Shown here: positions 7,197 through 16,131 of the stretch, in pieces
How positions within the stretch are numbered: the first letter of the stretch is position 1
Layout of the letters: every line of letters begins with the position of its first letter
Source: an uncultured Lachnospiraceae bacterium
Lineage (GTDB): Bacteria > Bacillota > Clostridia > Lachnospirales > Lachnospiraceae
DNA: 64,000 nucleotides
Assembly (NCBI GenBank): GCA_947384285.1
Contig: CANDGI010000014.1
Span: 1 to 64,000 of the forward strand
Direction of reading: 5' to 3'
Position numbers and translations under genes: made by a program
Notes under the pieces: model-generated
The model's database searches: none
What the model was told of the DNA's origin: nothing
Seen by the model: only the letters and a program-made list of their open reading frames with translations

Positions 7197-8558
7197 ATGA
7201 AGATGAGAAAAAATATAGATAACGAACAACTACTTGCAAACATTCTAATGCAGGAACAGGAACCCGGGCAGGCGCAGAAATTATCCGTGGTCTGGCGGTT
7301 AAGCATCCCGGCAATCCTGGCGCAGCTTACCTCTATCATGATGCAGTATATTGACACCGCAATGGTAGGGAGCCTGGGCGCAGGAGCCTCCGCGGCCATC
7401 GGCCTGGTTTCCAGCAGCACATGGCTGTTAAACGGCCTGTGCAACGCTGTATCCACCGGGTTTTCTGTTCAGGCTGCCCAGAAAATCGGGGCAAGGCAGG
7501 AGCAGGAGGCAAGGCAGGTCTTAAAACATGCCCTGGGGACGGCTCTGTGCTTTTCTCTGCTGTTGATGGGAATCGGAATTGGAATCAGCAGACAGCTTCC
7601 CCTGTGGCTGGGAGCCGGAGAAGACATCCAGGCAGACGCCTCCGCCTATTTCTTGATTTATTCCTGTTCTCTCCCGGCCTTCCAGCTGCAAAGCCTGGCG
7701 GGCTCCATGCTGCAATGCAGTGGGAATATGCGTACCCCGGCTGTTTTAGATGCAGCCATGTGCGGCCTCGACGTACTTTTTAACCTGATTTTTATTCAGT
7801 TTTTCGAAGTGGCCGGCGCTGCATTGGGAACTGCCCTTGCAGCCTTTGTCATCTGCATCGCAAAACTTTGGGCGGTGTGTTTTCGTTCCCCCAGCCTTCG
7901 CATCCACCGGAGAGAAGCCTGCAGCTATGACAAAACCATCCTGTCCCGTATGGTAAAAATCGGGCTTCCTATGGGATTTGAGCATGTGGCTGTCTGCGGA
8001 GCAATGATTGCTTCCACCCGCATCATCTCTCCCCTTGGCACCATTGCCATTGCCGCCAATTCCATTGCAGTGACAGCTGAAAGCATCTGCTATATGCCTG
8101 GCTACGGGATTGCTGCCGCTGCAACCACTCTGACTGGACAGAGCATAGGAGCAGGCAAGAAAAAATTAGCGAAAAATTTTTCTAATTTATCTATACTGTT
8201 GGGATGTTTGATTATGACTGCCGCTGGGGCTGCCATGTTCTTTTTGTGTCCCCTTATCTTCCAAATGCTGACGCCGGTTCCTAAGGTACAGCATCTGGCT
8301 GCGGAGGTATTGCGGATTGAATTGTTTGCAGAGCCGCTTTTTGCCGCTTCTATTGTGGCCTCCGGGGCGCTCTGCGGAGCGGGAGACTCTCTCATTCCAT
8401 GCCTTTTAAACCTGGCCAGCATCTGGGGCGTCCGGCTGACCCTTTCTATTCTGCTGGTAGGCCAATGGGGACTTCCCGGGGTATGGTTTGCCATGTGCGT
8501 GGAGCTGTGTGTGCGGGGATTGCTGCTGCTGTACCGTCAGCAGCGGTTCCAATGGTAA
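7197..8558 (+). CDS. MATE family efflux transporter
   Basis: This 453-residue protein has twelve predicted membrane segments in two homologous halves. The first helices carry SIPAILAQLTSIMMQYIDTA, typical of MATE proteins. It would export cationic compounds or drugs in exchange for Na+ or H+ across the cytoplasmic membrane. It is of usual length. The N-terminal extension of about 35 charged residues before the first helix is slightly long for the family. It is transcribed alone behind a leader with a terminator, which suggests induced expression. The substrate is unknown. Confidence 0.9.
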   Translation: MKMRKNIDNEQLLANILMQEQEPGQAQKLSVVWRLSIPAILAQLTSIMMQYIDTAMVGSLGAGASAAIGLVSSSTWLLNGLCNAVSTGFSVQAAQKIGARQEQEARQVLKHALGTALCFSLLLMGIGIGISRQLPLWLGAGEDIQADASAYFLIYSCSLPAFQLQSLAGSMLQCSGNMRTPAVLDAAMCGLDVLFNLIFIQFFEVAGAALGTALAAFVICIAKLWAVCFRSPSLRIHRREACSYDKTILSRMVKIGLPMGFEHVAVCGAMIASTRIISPLGTIAIAANSIAVTAESICYMPGYGIAAAATTLTGQSIGAGKKKLAKNFSNLSILLGCLIMTAAGAAMFFLCPLIFQMLTPVPKVQHLAAEVLRIELFAEPLFAASIVASGALCGAGDSLIPCLLNLASIWGVRLTLSILLVGQWGLPGVWFAMCVELCVRGLLLLYRQQRFQW

Positions 8559-8577
8559 AATCCCAGAAGGCTGATTG

Positions 8578-8769
8578 TTATTTTTCAAAGGTATTTTTCA
8601 GCGTATATTCCATCATTTCATAGTGAAGCACGGAACCTTCGGCAATTTCCGGCGGAAGCAGAGCTCGCGCTGCACATTTCAATTCTTCCTGCGGGTTATC
8701 AATCTGCTGTAAGTAAGCGTAATCTCCGTCAATCCGCGCTACCGTATATTCGATGGGTTCAAAATTCAT
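8578..8769 (-). CDS. DUF3006-like small protein
   Basis: The ATG at 8769 with GGAGAGG upstream gives 63 residues: IEYTVARIDGDYAYL at the start, then PPEIAEGSVLHYEMMEYTL. This matches the DUF3006 pattern (a short beta-barrel protein of unknown role). The sigma-like gene ends in TGA overlapping this ATG (ATGA), so the two are coupled. A longer open frame reaching 9171 is an artefact within the upstream gene. In many Firmicutes DUF3006 proteins sit next to secreted metallo-hydrolases, which is not the case here. Confidence 0.65.
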   Translation of the reverse strand: MNFEPIEYTVARIDGDYAYLQQIDNPQEELKCAARALLPPEIAEGSVLHYEMMEYTLKNTFEK

Positions 8770-9563
8770 GGTTCCTCTCCTTTCTTCCTGGACAACGCCA
8801 GGATATCGCGCACTTCCTCCACAGGAATTCGTGTATAATCGCTTAACTCCTGCAGCGCAGGAATCGTCCCGTTTTCTTCCGCCAGCACCTTCCTTGCTTC
8901 GTGCACCAGATTTACTTTCGCAAGAATCGTGTGGTCGCCGCTGTTTCTTCCCTGGGTTTCCTGGCGGTACTGTTCCATTGCCTTCCGGACAAAGGATTCC
9001 AGCTTTTTTTCCATAATGGCAGCATCCGCTCCCAGCTCTTCCTGCTGCCCTGCTCCCAGCAATTCTTCCATTCCCAGCAAAAGCCCCATATTTCCTTCCT
9101 GCACCAGATCCTCCACCAATACCTGGCTGGCAGCGTAGGACGTTGCAATGTCCGCAATTTTTTTCAGCCATTGGGTGGAAATAGCTGGAATTGCTGATTT
9201 CTCCCCGTCCAGAAGCCCCCGGTACAGATCCATCTTCTCTTCTTCTGGCAGCTCCTTAATATCCTTAATCTCATTGAGATACATCTGAAAATGCTTTGAA
9301 TGGGATGTTTCCCTCCTGCCGCCCCTGGATTTTCCGTCTCCGGTTTTCCCGGACGCTTTTGGATTCTGTTCTATCCGCTCCTCTTCCTCTAGCTCCTCTT
9401 TCGGCTTTTGCAGATATTGATAAATCATCTCCTGCTGTTCCTCTGACAATTCCATGTCCTTAAAAAACTGCTGTATTTCTTCTCTTCCCATTGGTTCTGG
9501 GCTGGCCTTTGTAATCTCCTGCACTGAGCGCAGAGTTTCCATAAATAATGTTCTGTCTACCAT
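8766..9563 (-). CDS. sigma-70-like protein lacking region 4
   Basis: Starting at the ATG at 9563 (GGAGGGACTT upstream), this is 265 residues. Residues about 24-55 (REEIQQFFKDMELSEEQQEM) resemble sigma region 1.1. Residues about 138-170 contain ASQVLVEDLVQEGNMGLLLG, a region-2 core segment (the RNA polymerase-binding EDLxQEGxxGLxxA pattern). The C-terminus (LQELSDYTRIPVEEVRDIL) resembles region 3. No region 4 (-35 recognition) is present and the protein stops there. A longer upstream frame to 9683 has no ribosome site. It is coupled to a DUF3006 gene. It may be a specialised or decoy sigma factor, or a degenerate paralogue. Confidence 0.65.
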   Translation of the reverse strand: MVDRTLFMETLRSVQEITKASPEPMGREEIQQFFKDMELSEEQQEMIYQYLQKPKEELEEEERIEQNPKASGKTGDGKSRGGRRETSHSKHFQMYLNEIKDIKELPEEEKMDLYRGLLDGEKSAIPAISTQWLKKIADIATSYAASQVLVEDLVQEGNMGLLLGMEELLGAGQQEELGADAAIMEKKLESFVRKAMEQYRQETQGRNSGDHTILAKVNLVHEARKVLAEENGTIPALQELSDYTRIPVEEVRDILALSRKKGEEP

Positions 9564-9847
9564 AAGTCCCTCCAATCTGTCATCTGTATTGTACCATGCG
9601 CCCTGGATTTTGTCAGCTTTTTCTTTGTACTTGCCAGGATAAACGAATGAATGTTTATTCTTTTTATGATGCCTTATTGTCAAGCATTACAGATTTCATA
9701 TCTGTTCCAAATACTTTCTGGCATTTATGCTGATACAATAGCGTTTCTTTTTCAGGGACATTTTTTCCTGTTTTCCCAAGAGAAATGCTGGACATTACCA
9801 GAAGTATCTAATCCGTATCCGCCAGAGCAGAAGAAATAAAAAACATC

Positions 9848-9887
9848 AAAAAAGCAACCACCCTGCCCAGAGTTAGGTTGCTTTTTT
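9848..9887. terminator. bidirectional intrinsic terminator
   Basis: AAAAAAGCAACC (9848-9859) and GGTTGCTTTTTT (9876-9887) form a perfect 12-base stem with A and T tracts on both sides. It sits 16 bases beyond the stop of the glucuronide operon's last gene and would end that transcript. The rest of the 9564-9903 gap carries the sigma-like gene's promoter region and no gene. Confidence 0.8.
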
Positions 9888-9903
9888 GAGTTTTATGCAA
9901 TGC

Positions 9904-10749
9904 CTACACGCCGGAATATGCGGCAAATCCTGCATCAATCGGAAGAACCACGCCGGTAATTGCGCTGGCTGCCCGGTCATCGCACAGGAAGAATACGCCG
10001 CCTAACAGCTCTTCTCCTTCTACAAATCTCTTCATAGGCGTGCCGGACAAAATCTTATTGGAGCGTGCCGTAGGCGTGCCATCCTCCTGGAACAGCAGCG
10101 CACGATTCTGGTTTGACACGAGAAATCCTGGGGCAATAGCATTGCAGCGGATTCCCGTCCCTGCAAAATGCGTGGCAAGCCACTGGGTAAAATTGGATAC
10201 TGCAGCCTTTGCACCGGAATAGGCTGGGATTTTGGTCAATGGAATATATGCATTCATGGAAGAAACATTTAAGATACATCCCGATTTCCGCTCTACCATA
10301 TCCTTTGCAAATGCCTGTGTGGGCAGCAAAGTCCCCTGGAAATTCAGCTTAAATACAAAATCCACCCCGCTTGGTTCCAGGTCGAAAAAGCCTTTCTGGC
10401 CATCCGTTTTCTCATGGTGGTATTCGTTGTCTGTGGTGGCGCGGGGATTATTGCCGCCAGCTCCATTGACCAGAATATCGCAGGGGCCTAAGTCGGACAA
10501 AACCTGTTGGTGAACTGCTTCCAATTCCTCCGCATCTAAAACATTTGATTTATAGCCTTTGCAGGTAAATCCTTCCCCGCTTACTTCCGCCGCCAGCTTT
10601 TCCACGCTTTCCTGGTTTAAGTCCAAGGCTGCGACCTTTGCACCTGCCATGGCAAAAGCTTTTGCCATGGTGCCGCAGAGCACGCCGCCTGCTCCGGTTA
10701 CTACAACTACTTTGCCGGTAAAGTCTATATTTAAAGGTAATTCCAACAT
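9904..10749 (-). CDS. uxuB: SDR-type D-mannonate oxidoreductase
   Basis: This 281-residue short-chain dehydrogenase has a Rossmann motif TGAGGVLCGTMA (about 20-31), NGAGG, and the Ser-Tyr-Lys triad (NVSSMNAY... then PAYSGAKAA). Its context (uronate isomerase and mannonate dehydratase immediately upstream in the same operon) points to reduction of fructuronate to mannonate with NAD(P)H. The SDR-type UxuB of Bacillus subtilis does this. It is unrelated to the longer E. coli UxuB. It is the last gene, followed by a strong terminator. About 160 bases with a palindromic repeat separate it from the isomerase gene. Confidence 0.8.
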   Translation of the reverse strand: MLELPLNIDFTGKVVVVTGAGGVLCGTMAKAFAMAGAKVAALDLNQESVEKLAAEVSGEGFTCKGYKSNVLDAEELEAVHQQVLSDLGPCDILVNGAGGNNPRATTDNEYHHEKTDGQKGFFDLEPSGVDFVFKLNFQGTLLPTQAFAKDMVERKSGCILNVSSMNAYIPLTKIPAYSGAKAAVSNFTQWLATHFAGTGIRCNAIAPGFLVSNQNRALLFQEDGTPTARSNKILSGTPMKRFVEGEELLGGVFFLCDDRAASAITGVVLPIDAGFAAYSGV

Positions 10750-10801
10750 AATTTTTTTGTCCTTTCTGTTTATAATATTCTATAAGATAGTTTTACTTAT
10801 T

Positions 10802-10879
10802 TTGGATACGGACGGAACAGCGGGAGCGCTGCCCAGTATGCTTGGCAAAGAACCATCCTGCCTTTCCGTCCGTATCCAA
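10802..10879. repeat. palindromic dispersed repeat, full copy
   Basis: TTGGATACGGACGGAA (10802-10817) and its exact reverse complement (10864-10879) bracket 46 bases. On the minus strand the first end continues AAGGCAGGATGG. Half-copies occur at about 25342 and 55930-56021. It lies between two genes of the glucuronide operon and would form a long hairpin in the mRNA. Confidence 0.65.
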
Positions 10880-10913
10880 TAATATAAAAACTTCGCTCCA
10901 GTACTAATTTCCC

Positions 10914-12314
10914 TTATACCGGAAATCCGAAATAATTGCGGGTGTTCCAGAAGCTTAGGTCGGCGATTAATTGCTGCAAAGCTTTTTCGTCGGCGGGATA
11001 CTGGCCGCTTTCTACCCATTCTCCTACTAGCTCGCAGAGCACGCGCCGGAAATATTCATGCCGGGTATAGCTTAGGAAGGAACGGGAGTCTGTGAGCATC
11101 CCTACGAAACATCCCAGCACGCCGTTGGCTGCCAGCTCTGTTAATTGGTTACGCATGCCAAACCGGTTATCGTTAAACCACCAGGCGCTTCCCTGCTGGA
11201 TTCTGCCGGAAACGCCGCCGCCCTGGAAGCATGCCATAATCGTGGCAAGCGCTGTATTGTCGGTGGGATTCAGGGAGTAGAGGATGACCTTAGGCAAGCC
11301 CTCGTTTTCTGCAAAGGCATTTAAAAGGGGAGCCACATTCTCTACGCCGGATTGGCTGTTGACTGCGTCATAGCCGGTATCCGGGCCAAGGCGGTGAAAC
11401 TGGAGCTGATTGGTGTTTCGAAGGCATCCAAAATGAATCTGCATCACCCAGTTTTTCTGGGCATATTTCTTGGCACAGGCGATGGTAACCAATGTCTTGT
11501 AGGCGTCCCCAATTTTCCTGTCGGGGCATTTCCCTTCCATAGCCATGGCGAAAGCACGGTTGGCAGCCATCTTATCCGGTTTCTCATACATGCAGTAATC
11601 CAGGCCGTGGTCTGCGCACAGGCAGCCATGGTCTGCGAAATAATCAATGCGCTCACACAAAGCGTCTGCCACATCCTCTGCTGTGGCAAGCTTTCTGCCA
11701 GCCACCTTCGACAGGTCTGTGATATATTCATCAAATCCCGGCTTGTCAATATTTACGGCTTTGTCCGGCCGGAATGCGGGAAGCACCTTGATCCCTATAT
11801 CTGGATCCTCCTTAATCTGGTCGTGGTACATAAGGCCGTCTATGGGGTCGTCGGTGGTGCAGATTGCGCGGACATCAAATTTCCGCATCAGGGAACGGGC
11901 GGAATATCCCTTTAAAATTTCATTGCATTTATCGTAAATATCGTCTGCATTCTGGAGCGTCAGCGGCTCTGTAATCCCAAATCCTCTTTGCAGCTCCAGA
12001 TGGCTCCAGTGGTAAATGGGATTTCCAATCAATTTCGGCATCACGCTGGCAAAAGCCCGAAATTTTTCACGGCCATCCGCGTCCCCGGTAATTTTATCTT
12101 CCGTAATGCCGCCTGCCCGCATCAGCCGCCATTTGTAATGATCCCCGCCCAGCCAGACCTGGGAAATATTTTCAAATTTCCGGTCCTCGGCAATCTCCTG
12201 GGGATTGATATGGCAGTGGTAATCAATAATGGGAAGCTTTTCTGCCGTCCCATGATAGAGCTTTTCTGCTGTGGGCGTAGACAGCAGAAAATTTTCATCC
12301 ATAAATGGTTTCAT
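10914..12314 (-). CDS. uxaC: uronate isomerase
   Basis: Taking the ATG at 12314 (AAAGGGGGCAGTT upstream) gives 466 residues, the usual family length. The start [19 protein letters not shown] and the metal-site [17 protein letters not shown] are characteristic of UxaC (amidohydrolase superfamily). Later come HFGCLRN and the C-terminal [21 protein letters not shown]. It converts D-glucuronate to D-fructuronate (or galacturonate to tagaturonate) in the cytoplasm. It follows uxuA with a short gap holding a perfect inverted repeat. Confidence 0.95.
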   Translation of the reverse strand: [466 protein letters not shown]

Positions 12315-12340
12315 AACTGCCCCCTTTCTAAAATAAATCA

Positions 12341-12378
12341 TTAGGCAATTGCAAAGCTTGCATATTGCAATTGCCTAA
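12341..12378. repeat. perfect inverted repeat between uxuA and uxaC
   Basis: TTAGGCAATTGCAA (12341-12354) and TTGCAATTGCCTAA (12365-12378) form a 14-base perfect stem with a 10-base loop. There is no T-tract, so it is more likely an mRNA-processing or stabilising hairpin, or a short palindromic repeat, than a terminator. A related sequence starts near 59889. Confidence 0.7.
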
Positions 12379-12406
12379 GCAATCAATCGTTTTACAATGG
12401 GTCTTG

Positions 12407-13477
12407 TTAAATATTCCCTGCTTCCCGCTCTAACATATCCCAGCAGCCCCACATATACATAATGCCCAGGGCTCTGTCATACAATCCATATCCGGGACGG
12501 CACTGCTCTCCCCAGATATGGCGGCCATGGTCTGGACGGATATAGCCTTCATACCCACAGTCATGATACGCGCGCATAATTTCCAGAATTCCCACATCCC
12601 CATCGCAGTCCCGGTGGGAAGCTTCTGTGAAATCTCCATTGGGGAAATGCTTTACATTGCGGATATGAGCAAATGCAATCCGGTCACAATAGGTACGGAC
12701 AATATCAGGCACATTATTGTTGGGATTGGCTCCCAGAGAGCCGGAGCACAGGCACAGGCAATTATGGTCATCATCCACCATAGACAGGAACCGTCCAATG
12801 GATTCCTTATCTACCAGAAGGCGTGGAAGGCCGAAAATATCCCAGGGCGGGTCATCCTGGTGGATGGCCATTTTAATCCCTGTCTCATGGCAGGTGGGCA
12901 TGATAGCTTCCAGGAAATATTTCAGGTTTTCCCAAAGCTTTTCTTTGGTGACTGGACGGTATGCTTCAAAGAGCTGGTCCAGCTTTGCCATACGCTCCGG
13001 CTCCCAGCCTGGAAATGTCATGCCGTGAAGATTTTTCAGGATATAATCTGCCATCTCCTTATAATCTTCCTGGATTTTTGCTTTTTCATAAAACAGTGCG
13101 GTGGAGCCATCCTCCATGGGATGGAACAAATCTGTCCTGGTCCAGTCAAAAATCGGCATAAAATTGTACGTCACAACCTTTACCCCGAATTTGGAAAGGC
13201 TGCGCAAGGTCTGCTTGTAATTTTCAATATACTTGTCACGGGTGGGCAAGCCGATTTTGATATCGTCATGGACATTTACGCTTTCTACCACATCCATGTT
13301 GAATCCATGGCCTTCAATCTGCTGCCGCATTTTTTCAATTTCCTCTACCTCCCAGACCTCTCCTGCAGCTTTGTCATGCAAAGCCCAGACAAGGCCTGTC
13401 ACACCCGGAATCTGCTTAATCTGTTCCTGGGTGATACTGTCATTTCCCTCGCCATACCAGCGAAACGTCATCTGCAT
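12407..13477 (-). CDS. uxuA: D-mannonate dehydratase
   Basis: This 356-residue protein has the UxuA pattern: MTFRWYGEGNDSITQEQIKQ at the start, GVKVVTYNFMPIFDWTRTDL and CLCSGSLGANPNNN in the core, and RPDHGRHIWGE near the end. It dehydrates D-mannonate to 2-keto-3-deoxy-D-gluconate with a divalent metal. It sits 11 bases after the GH3 gene and is expressed in the same operon with the isomerase and oxidoreductase, completing the conversion of glucuronate to KDG. Length is normal for the family. Confidence 0.95.
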   Translation of the reverse strand: MQMTFRWYGEGNDSITQEQIKQIPGVTGLVWALHDKAAGEVWEVEEIEKMRQQIEGHGFNMDVVESVNVHDDIKIGLPTRDKYIENYKQTLRSLSKFGVKVVTYNFMPIFDWTRTDLFHPMEDGSTALFYEKAKIQEDYKEMADYILKNLHGMTFPGWEPERMAKLDQLFEAYRPVTKEKLWENLKYFLEAIMPTCHETGIKMAIHQDDPPWDIFGLPRLLVDKESIGRFLSMVDDDHNCLCLCSGSLGANPNNNVPDIVRTYCDRIAFAHIRNVKHFPNGDFTEASHRDCDGDVGILEIMRAYHDCGYEGYIRPDHGRHIWGEQCRPGYGLYDRALGIMYMWGCWDMLEREAGNI

Positions 13478-13488
13478 AAAAACACCTC

Positions 13489-15261
13489 CTAAAGTCTCGT
13501 GTCAAAAATTCCGCAGAAGGAATCTACGGGGTCTTTTCCAGTAAATGCTTCCTCCCCGGCCATCAGCTTTGCTACCAATGCATCCAGGGTAGAATCCTTG
13601 CTGTCATACGTGTTGATGTAGGTGCGCGCCTGGGGGATGTCCGCCAGTACAAAGGGATGCTGGACGCCTATCACTACCACCGGAAGTTCGAAGACATACC
13701 AGGGGATTTCCCCGCCGCCTTTTGTCATGCCGAATGCTGGACGGGCAACGGGCTGGAAGCCTCCTGCAATGTCTACCAGGGTAATAATCAAATCCTGGTT
13801 TTCCCGGAATTCCTTGATGGGGGTCTTCCCGGCAAAGTACATGTTAAGATCCGGCTTTTCTCCTGCCTGCATCTGCTTTTGCATTTTCTCAATGGGGCTT
13901 TCGTAGAGGAAAGCATCAAATCCCTGTGCACACAATTTATCCTTCAATACCTCTGCGGCAGATTTTTTTGCTGCAAAAAGAGCTCCAAGGCCTGGCGCAG
14001 ACAAACCTTTCACGTACACAATCATAATCCGTTTGTAGCGTTCCGGCGTTATGGGCAGCACGTCCTTGTCTTTATATTTCACCAGTGTAATTGCCTTATC
14101 CGAAATTTCCTTCTGCATTTCCTTATGGGCTTTGCATCCAACGATGTTTGCAATCTGCTCTTTGGGCGGCATCAATTCTGTCTTTTCTTTTTTGTGCAGG
14201 CCCATGTGAGCCTTCAATGCCAGAATCCTGTGGAGGGCATCGCTGAGCCGCTCTTCTGTGATGCGCCCATCCAGATACCCCTGCTTCATGCTGGCAAAAT
14301 CTTCTTCCATCTCATTGAAGAATAAGAACATATCAACCCCTGCGGCAATGGCGGCTGGAAGCACATCGCTGCGCTTCATGCGGCAGGTAAGCCCTACCAT
14401 GTGGGATGCGTCCGTCAGCACCATGCCGTTAAACCCAAGCTTTTCCCGGAGCAGCCCCTGAATCAATTCCGGGGACAAGGTGGCGGGCATCATTTCATCG
14501 TCTGTAAGCTTGGGGTTAAAATGGCGCGCATAGGCCGGCTGCATAATATGCCCTGCCATAACGGCCTCCAATCCATTGTCAATCAAGGTCTGGTAAACCA
14601 TGCCGAAGGTTTCATCCCATTCCTCACAGCTCATGGAATTCACGCTGTTTGCCACATGCTGGTCACGGAAATCCAGGCCATCTCCTGGAAAATGCTTGGC
14701 TGCACAGCAAAACCCTGGATTGGCATGAGCGCCTTCCATATATGCTTTCGCCATATCAGCTACCCTCTTGGGGTCATTTCCATAGGTGCGCAGGCCGATG
14801 ACCGGGTTTTCCCAGTTATAGATAATATCGCTGACTGGTGCAAAGGACAGGTTGCATCCGATGGCTGCTGCCTCCTTATTTGCCATGTATCCAAGCTGGT
14901 ATGCATAATCTGCATTCCTGGTGGCGGCAATTTTCGTCTGGCAGCCAATGGTGGTGCCGTCGGTACATGCCCCGTCTCCGCCATTTTCCGTATTGCAGGC
15001 AATAATCAGGGGAACCTTGCTGTTTTCCTGCAAAATCCGGTTCTGTTCATAAATCTCATCTGCGGTTCCAGGATTGTAGCGGATTCCGCCGATGTGGTAA
15101 TCATTTACCGTCATTTTCAGGTAGTCCTCCGTGCGGCTGGAGCCCATATTAAAAAACAGCTGGCCGATTTTCTCATCTACCGTCATATCCGCGATGGTAT
15201 CCTCCACCCATCTGCAGTCCTCGTCCGACAGATAAAACGGGTTCGCTTTCATATCCACCAT
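13489..15261 (-). CDS. GH3 glycosidase with NagZ-type Asp-His dyad
   Basis: This 590-residue protein has a GH3 N-terminal barrel (about 15-350) followed by an alpha/beta C-terminal domain. The motif KHFPGDGLDFRDQH (189-202) keeps the Asp-x-His (D200, H202) that marks N-acetyl-glucosaminidase-type GH3 enzymes. LTDASHM carries the likely nucleophile D284. It has no signal peptide, so it is cytoplasmic. It probably removes N-acetylhexosamine from imported oligosaccharides. It lies between the HAD and uxuA genes (3 and 11 bases). Paired with a GH2, it could process disaccharides of hexosamine and glucuronate. Beta-glucosidase activity is less likely given the dyad. Confidence 0.8.
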   Translation of the reverse strand: MVDMKANPFYLSDEDCRWVEDTIADMTVDEKIGQLFFNMGSSRTEDYLKMTVNDYHIGGIRYNPGTADEIYEQNRILQENSKVPLIIACNTENGGDGACTDGTTIGCQTKIAATRNADYAYQLGYMANKEAAAIGCNLSFAPVSDIIYNWENPVIGLRTYGNDPKRVADMAKAYMEGAHANPGFCCAAKHFPGDGLDFRDQHVANSVNSMSCEEWDETFGMVYQTLIDNGLEAVMAGHIMQPAYARHFNPKLTDDEMMPATLSPELIQGLLREKLGFNGMVLTDASHMVGLTCRMKRSDVLPAAIAAGVDMFLFFNEMEEDFASMKQGYLDGRITEERLSDALHRILALKAHMGLHKKEKTELMPPKEQIANIVGCKAHKEMQKEISDKAITLVKYKDKDVLPITPERYKRIMIVYVKGLSAPGLGALFAAKKSAAEVLKDKLCAQGFDAFLYESPIEKMQKQMQAGEKPDLNMYFAGKTPIKEFRENQDLIITLVDIAGGFQPVARPAFGMTKGGGEIPWYVFELPVVVIGVQHPFVLADIPQARTYINTYDSKDSTLDALVAKLMAGEEAFTGKDPVDSFCGIFDTRL

Positions 15262-15264
15262 AAT

Positions 15265-16116
15265 TTACCTTCCTCCTTTTAAATTCTCTAAAAATTGTTT
15301 TGTTTTCTGCTCCTGGTATTGGCCGCCGTAGGTGTCTTCCAGAAAACGTTTCAATCCCGCCTCACGGAACTCTTCCCAGCTCTCTGCTTCCTTGCCCACC
15401 AGAATGGGGTAAAAATATACGCCGTTTTTCTCTGCAGCTTCTTGATCTCCCGGCGCATCCCCGCACATGAGCACATGATCCCTGGCATAGCCCCGTTCCA
15501 TCAGCTTGCTGATGCAGAATGCCTTGCTGCCGGAGTCCTGAGCCAGCACTACATCGGTATATTCCAACAAGCCGTGCATGTCCCATTCATCCAATACCGC
15601 TCCGGGATTTGCGCTGGATACGATGGCAATGTCCGCGTCCCGGTAAGCCTTTTTTAAAGCCGCCGCCACCCCATCAAAGGGACGCTTGTCCTCCTCTGGC
15701 AGCCGTTCTACGGACTGGTTCACTGCGCGGCTCCAGGAAAGAGCTTTACGGAGACAGACACTGTCCGTCTCCATAATTGCACGTTCCAAGGCTTCATTGG
15801 ACAATTCAGGCGTCTCCTCCACCCATTGGACGAGGCTTTCCAAATCCTCAATCCCGCAGTATTTTTCCCGTACCTCACCCAGCGCTTTCACCAGCCCTTT
15901 GAAGCGGTTGATCCCCCTTGTCATGGTATAGAGGTTGATTTCATTCCAGCGGCTTAAGATTTCTTCCCGCCACTCTTCCAATCCCCATTCCGCTGTCATG
16001 CATGGGCCGAAGCACCGGAAATGCTTGATATCCATGGTATCCATGGCACAGCCGTCGCTGTCCACACAGACCAGATAATCATTCCGTTTTGTATACGCTA
16101 AAAATTTATCTGCCAT
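15265..16116 (-). CDS. HAD family hydrolase
   Basis: This 283-residue protein has motif I DSDGCAMDT (about 19-27), a Ser in IVSSANPG for motif II, and motif IV CGDAPGDQEAAEKNG, with Lys near SGSKAFCI for motif III. The large helical cap between motif I and II fits a C1-cap HAD phosphatase or phosphonatase-like enzyme. Its substrate is unknown. Location between the GPH transporter (15 bases) and GH3 (3 bases) genes means it works in glucuronide or hexosamine breakdown, perhaps dephosphorylating a by-product. It is not part of the standard uxu set. Confidence 0.75.
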   Translation of the reverse strand: MADKFLAYTKRNDYLVCVDSDGCAMDTMDIKHFRCFGPCMTAEWGLEEWREEILSRWNEINLYTMTRGINRFKGLVKALGEVREKYCGIEDLESLVQWVEETPELSNEALERAIMETDSVCLRKALSWSRAVNQSVERLPEEDKRPFDGVAAALKKAYRDADIAIVSSANPGAVLDEWDMHGLLEYTDVVLAQDSGSKAFCISKLMERGYARDHVLMCGDAPGDQEAAEKNGVYFYPILVGKEAESWEEFREAGLKRFLEDTYGGQYQEQKTKQFLENLKGGR

Positions 16117-16131
16117 GAAATTCTCCTTATC

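Noticed and set aside
8578..9171. 197-codon minus-strand frame reading through to the DUF3006 gene
   Set aside because: Its first two-thirds is Gly/Arg-rich frame-shadow of the sigma-like gene; only the last 63 codons after the ATG at 8769 form a real protein.
14401..15282. Long plus-strand frame opposite the GH3 gene
   Set aside because: It mirrors codon structure of the GH3 gene, and its protein is Cys/His/Ile-rich with no family resemblance.
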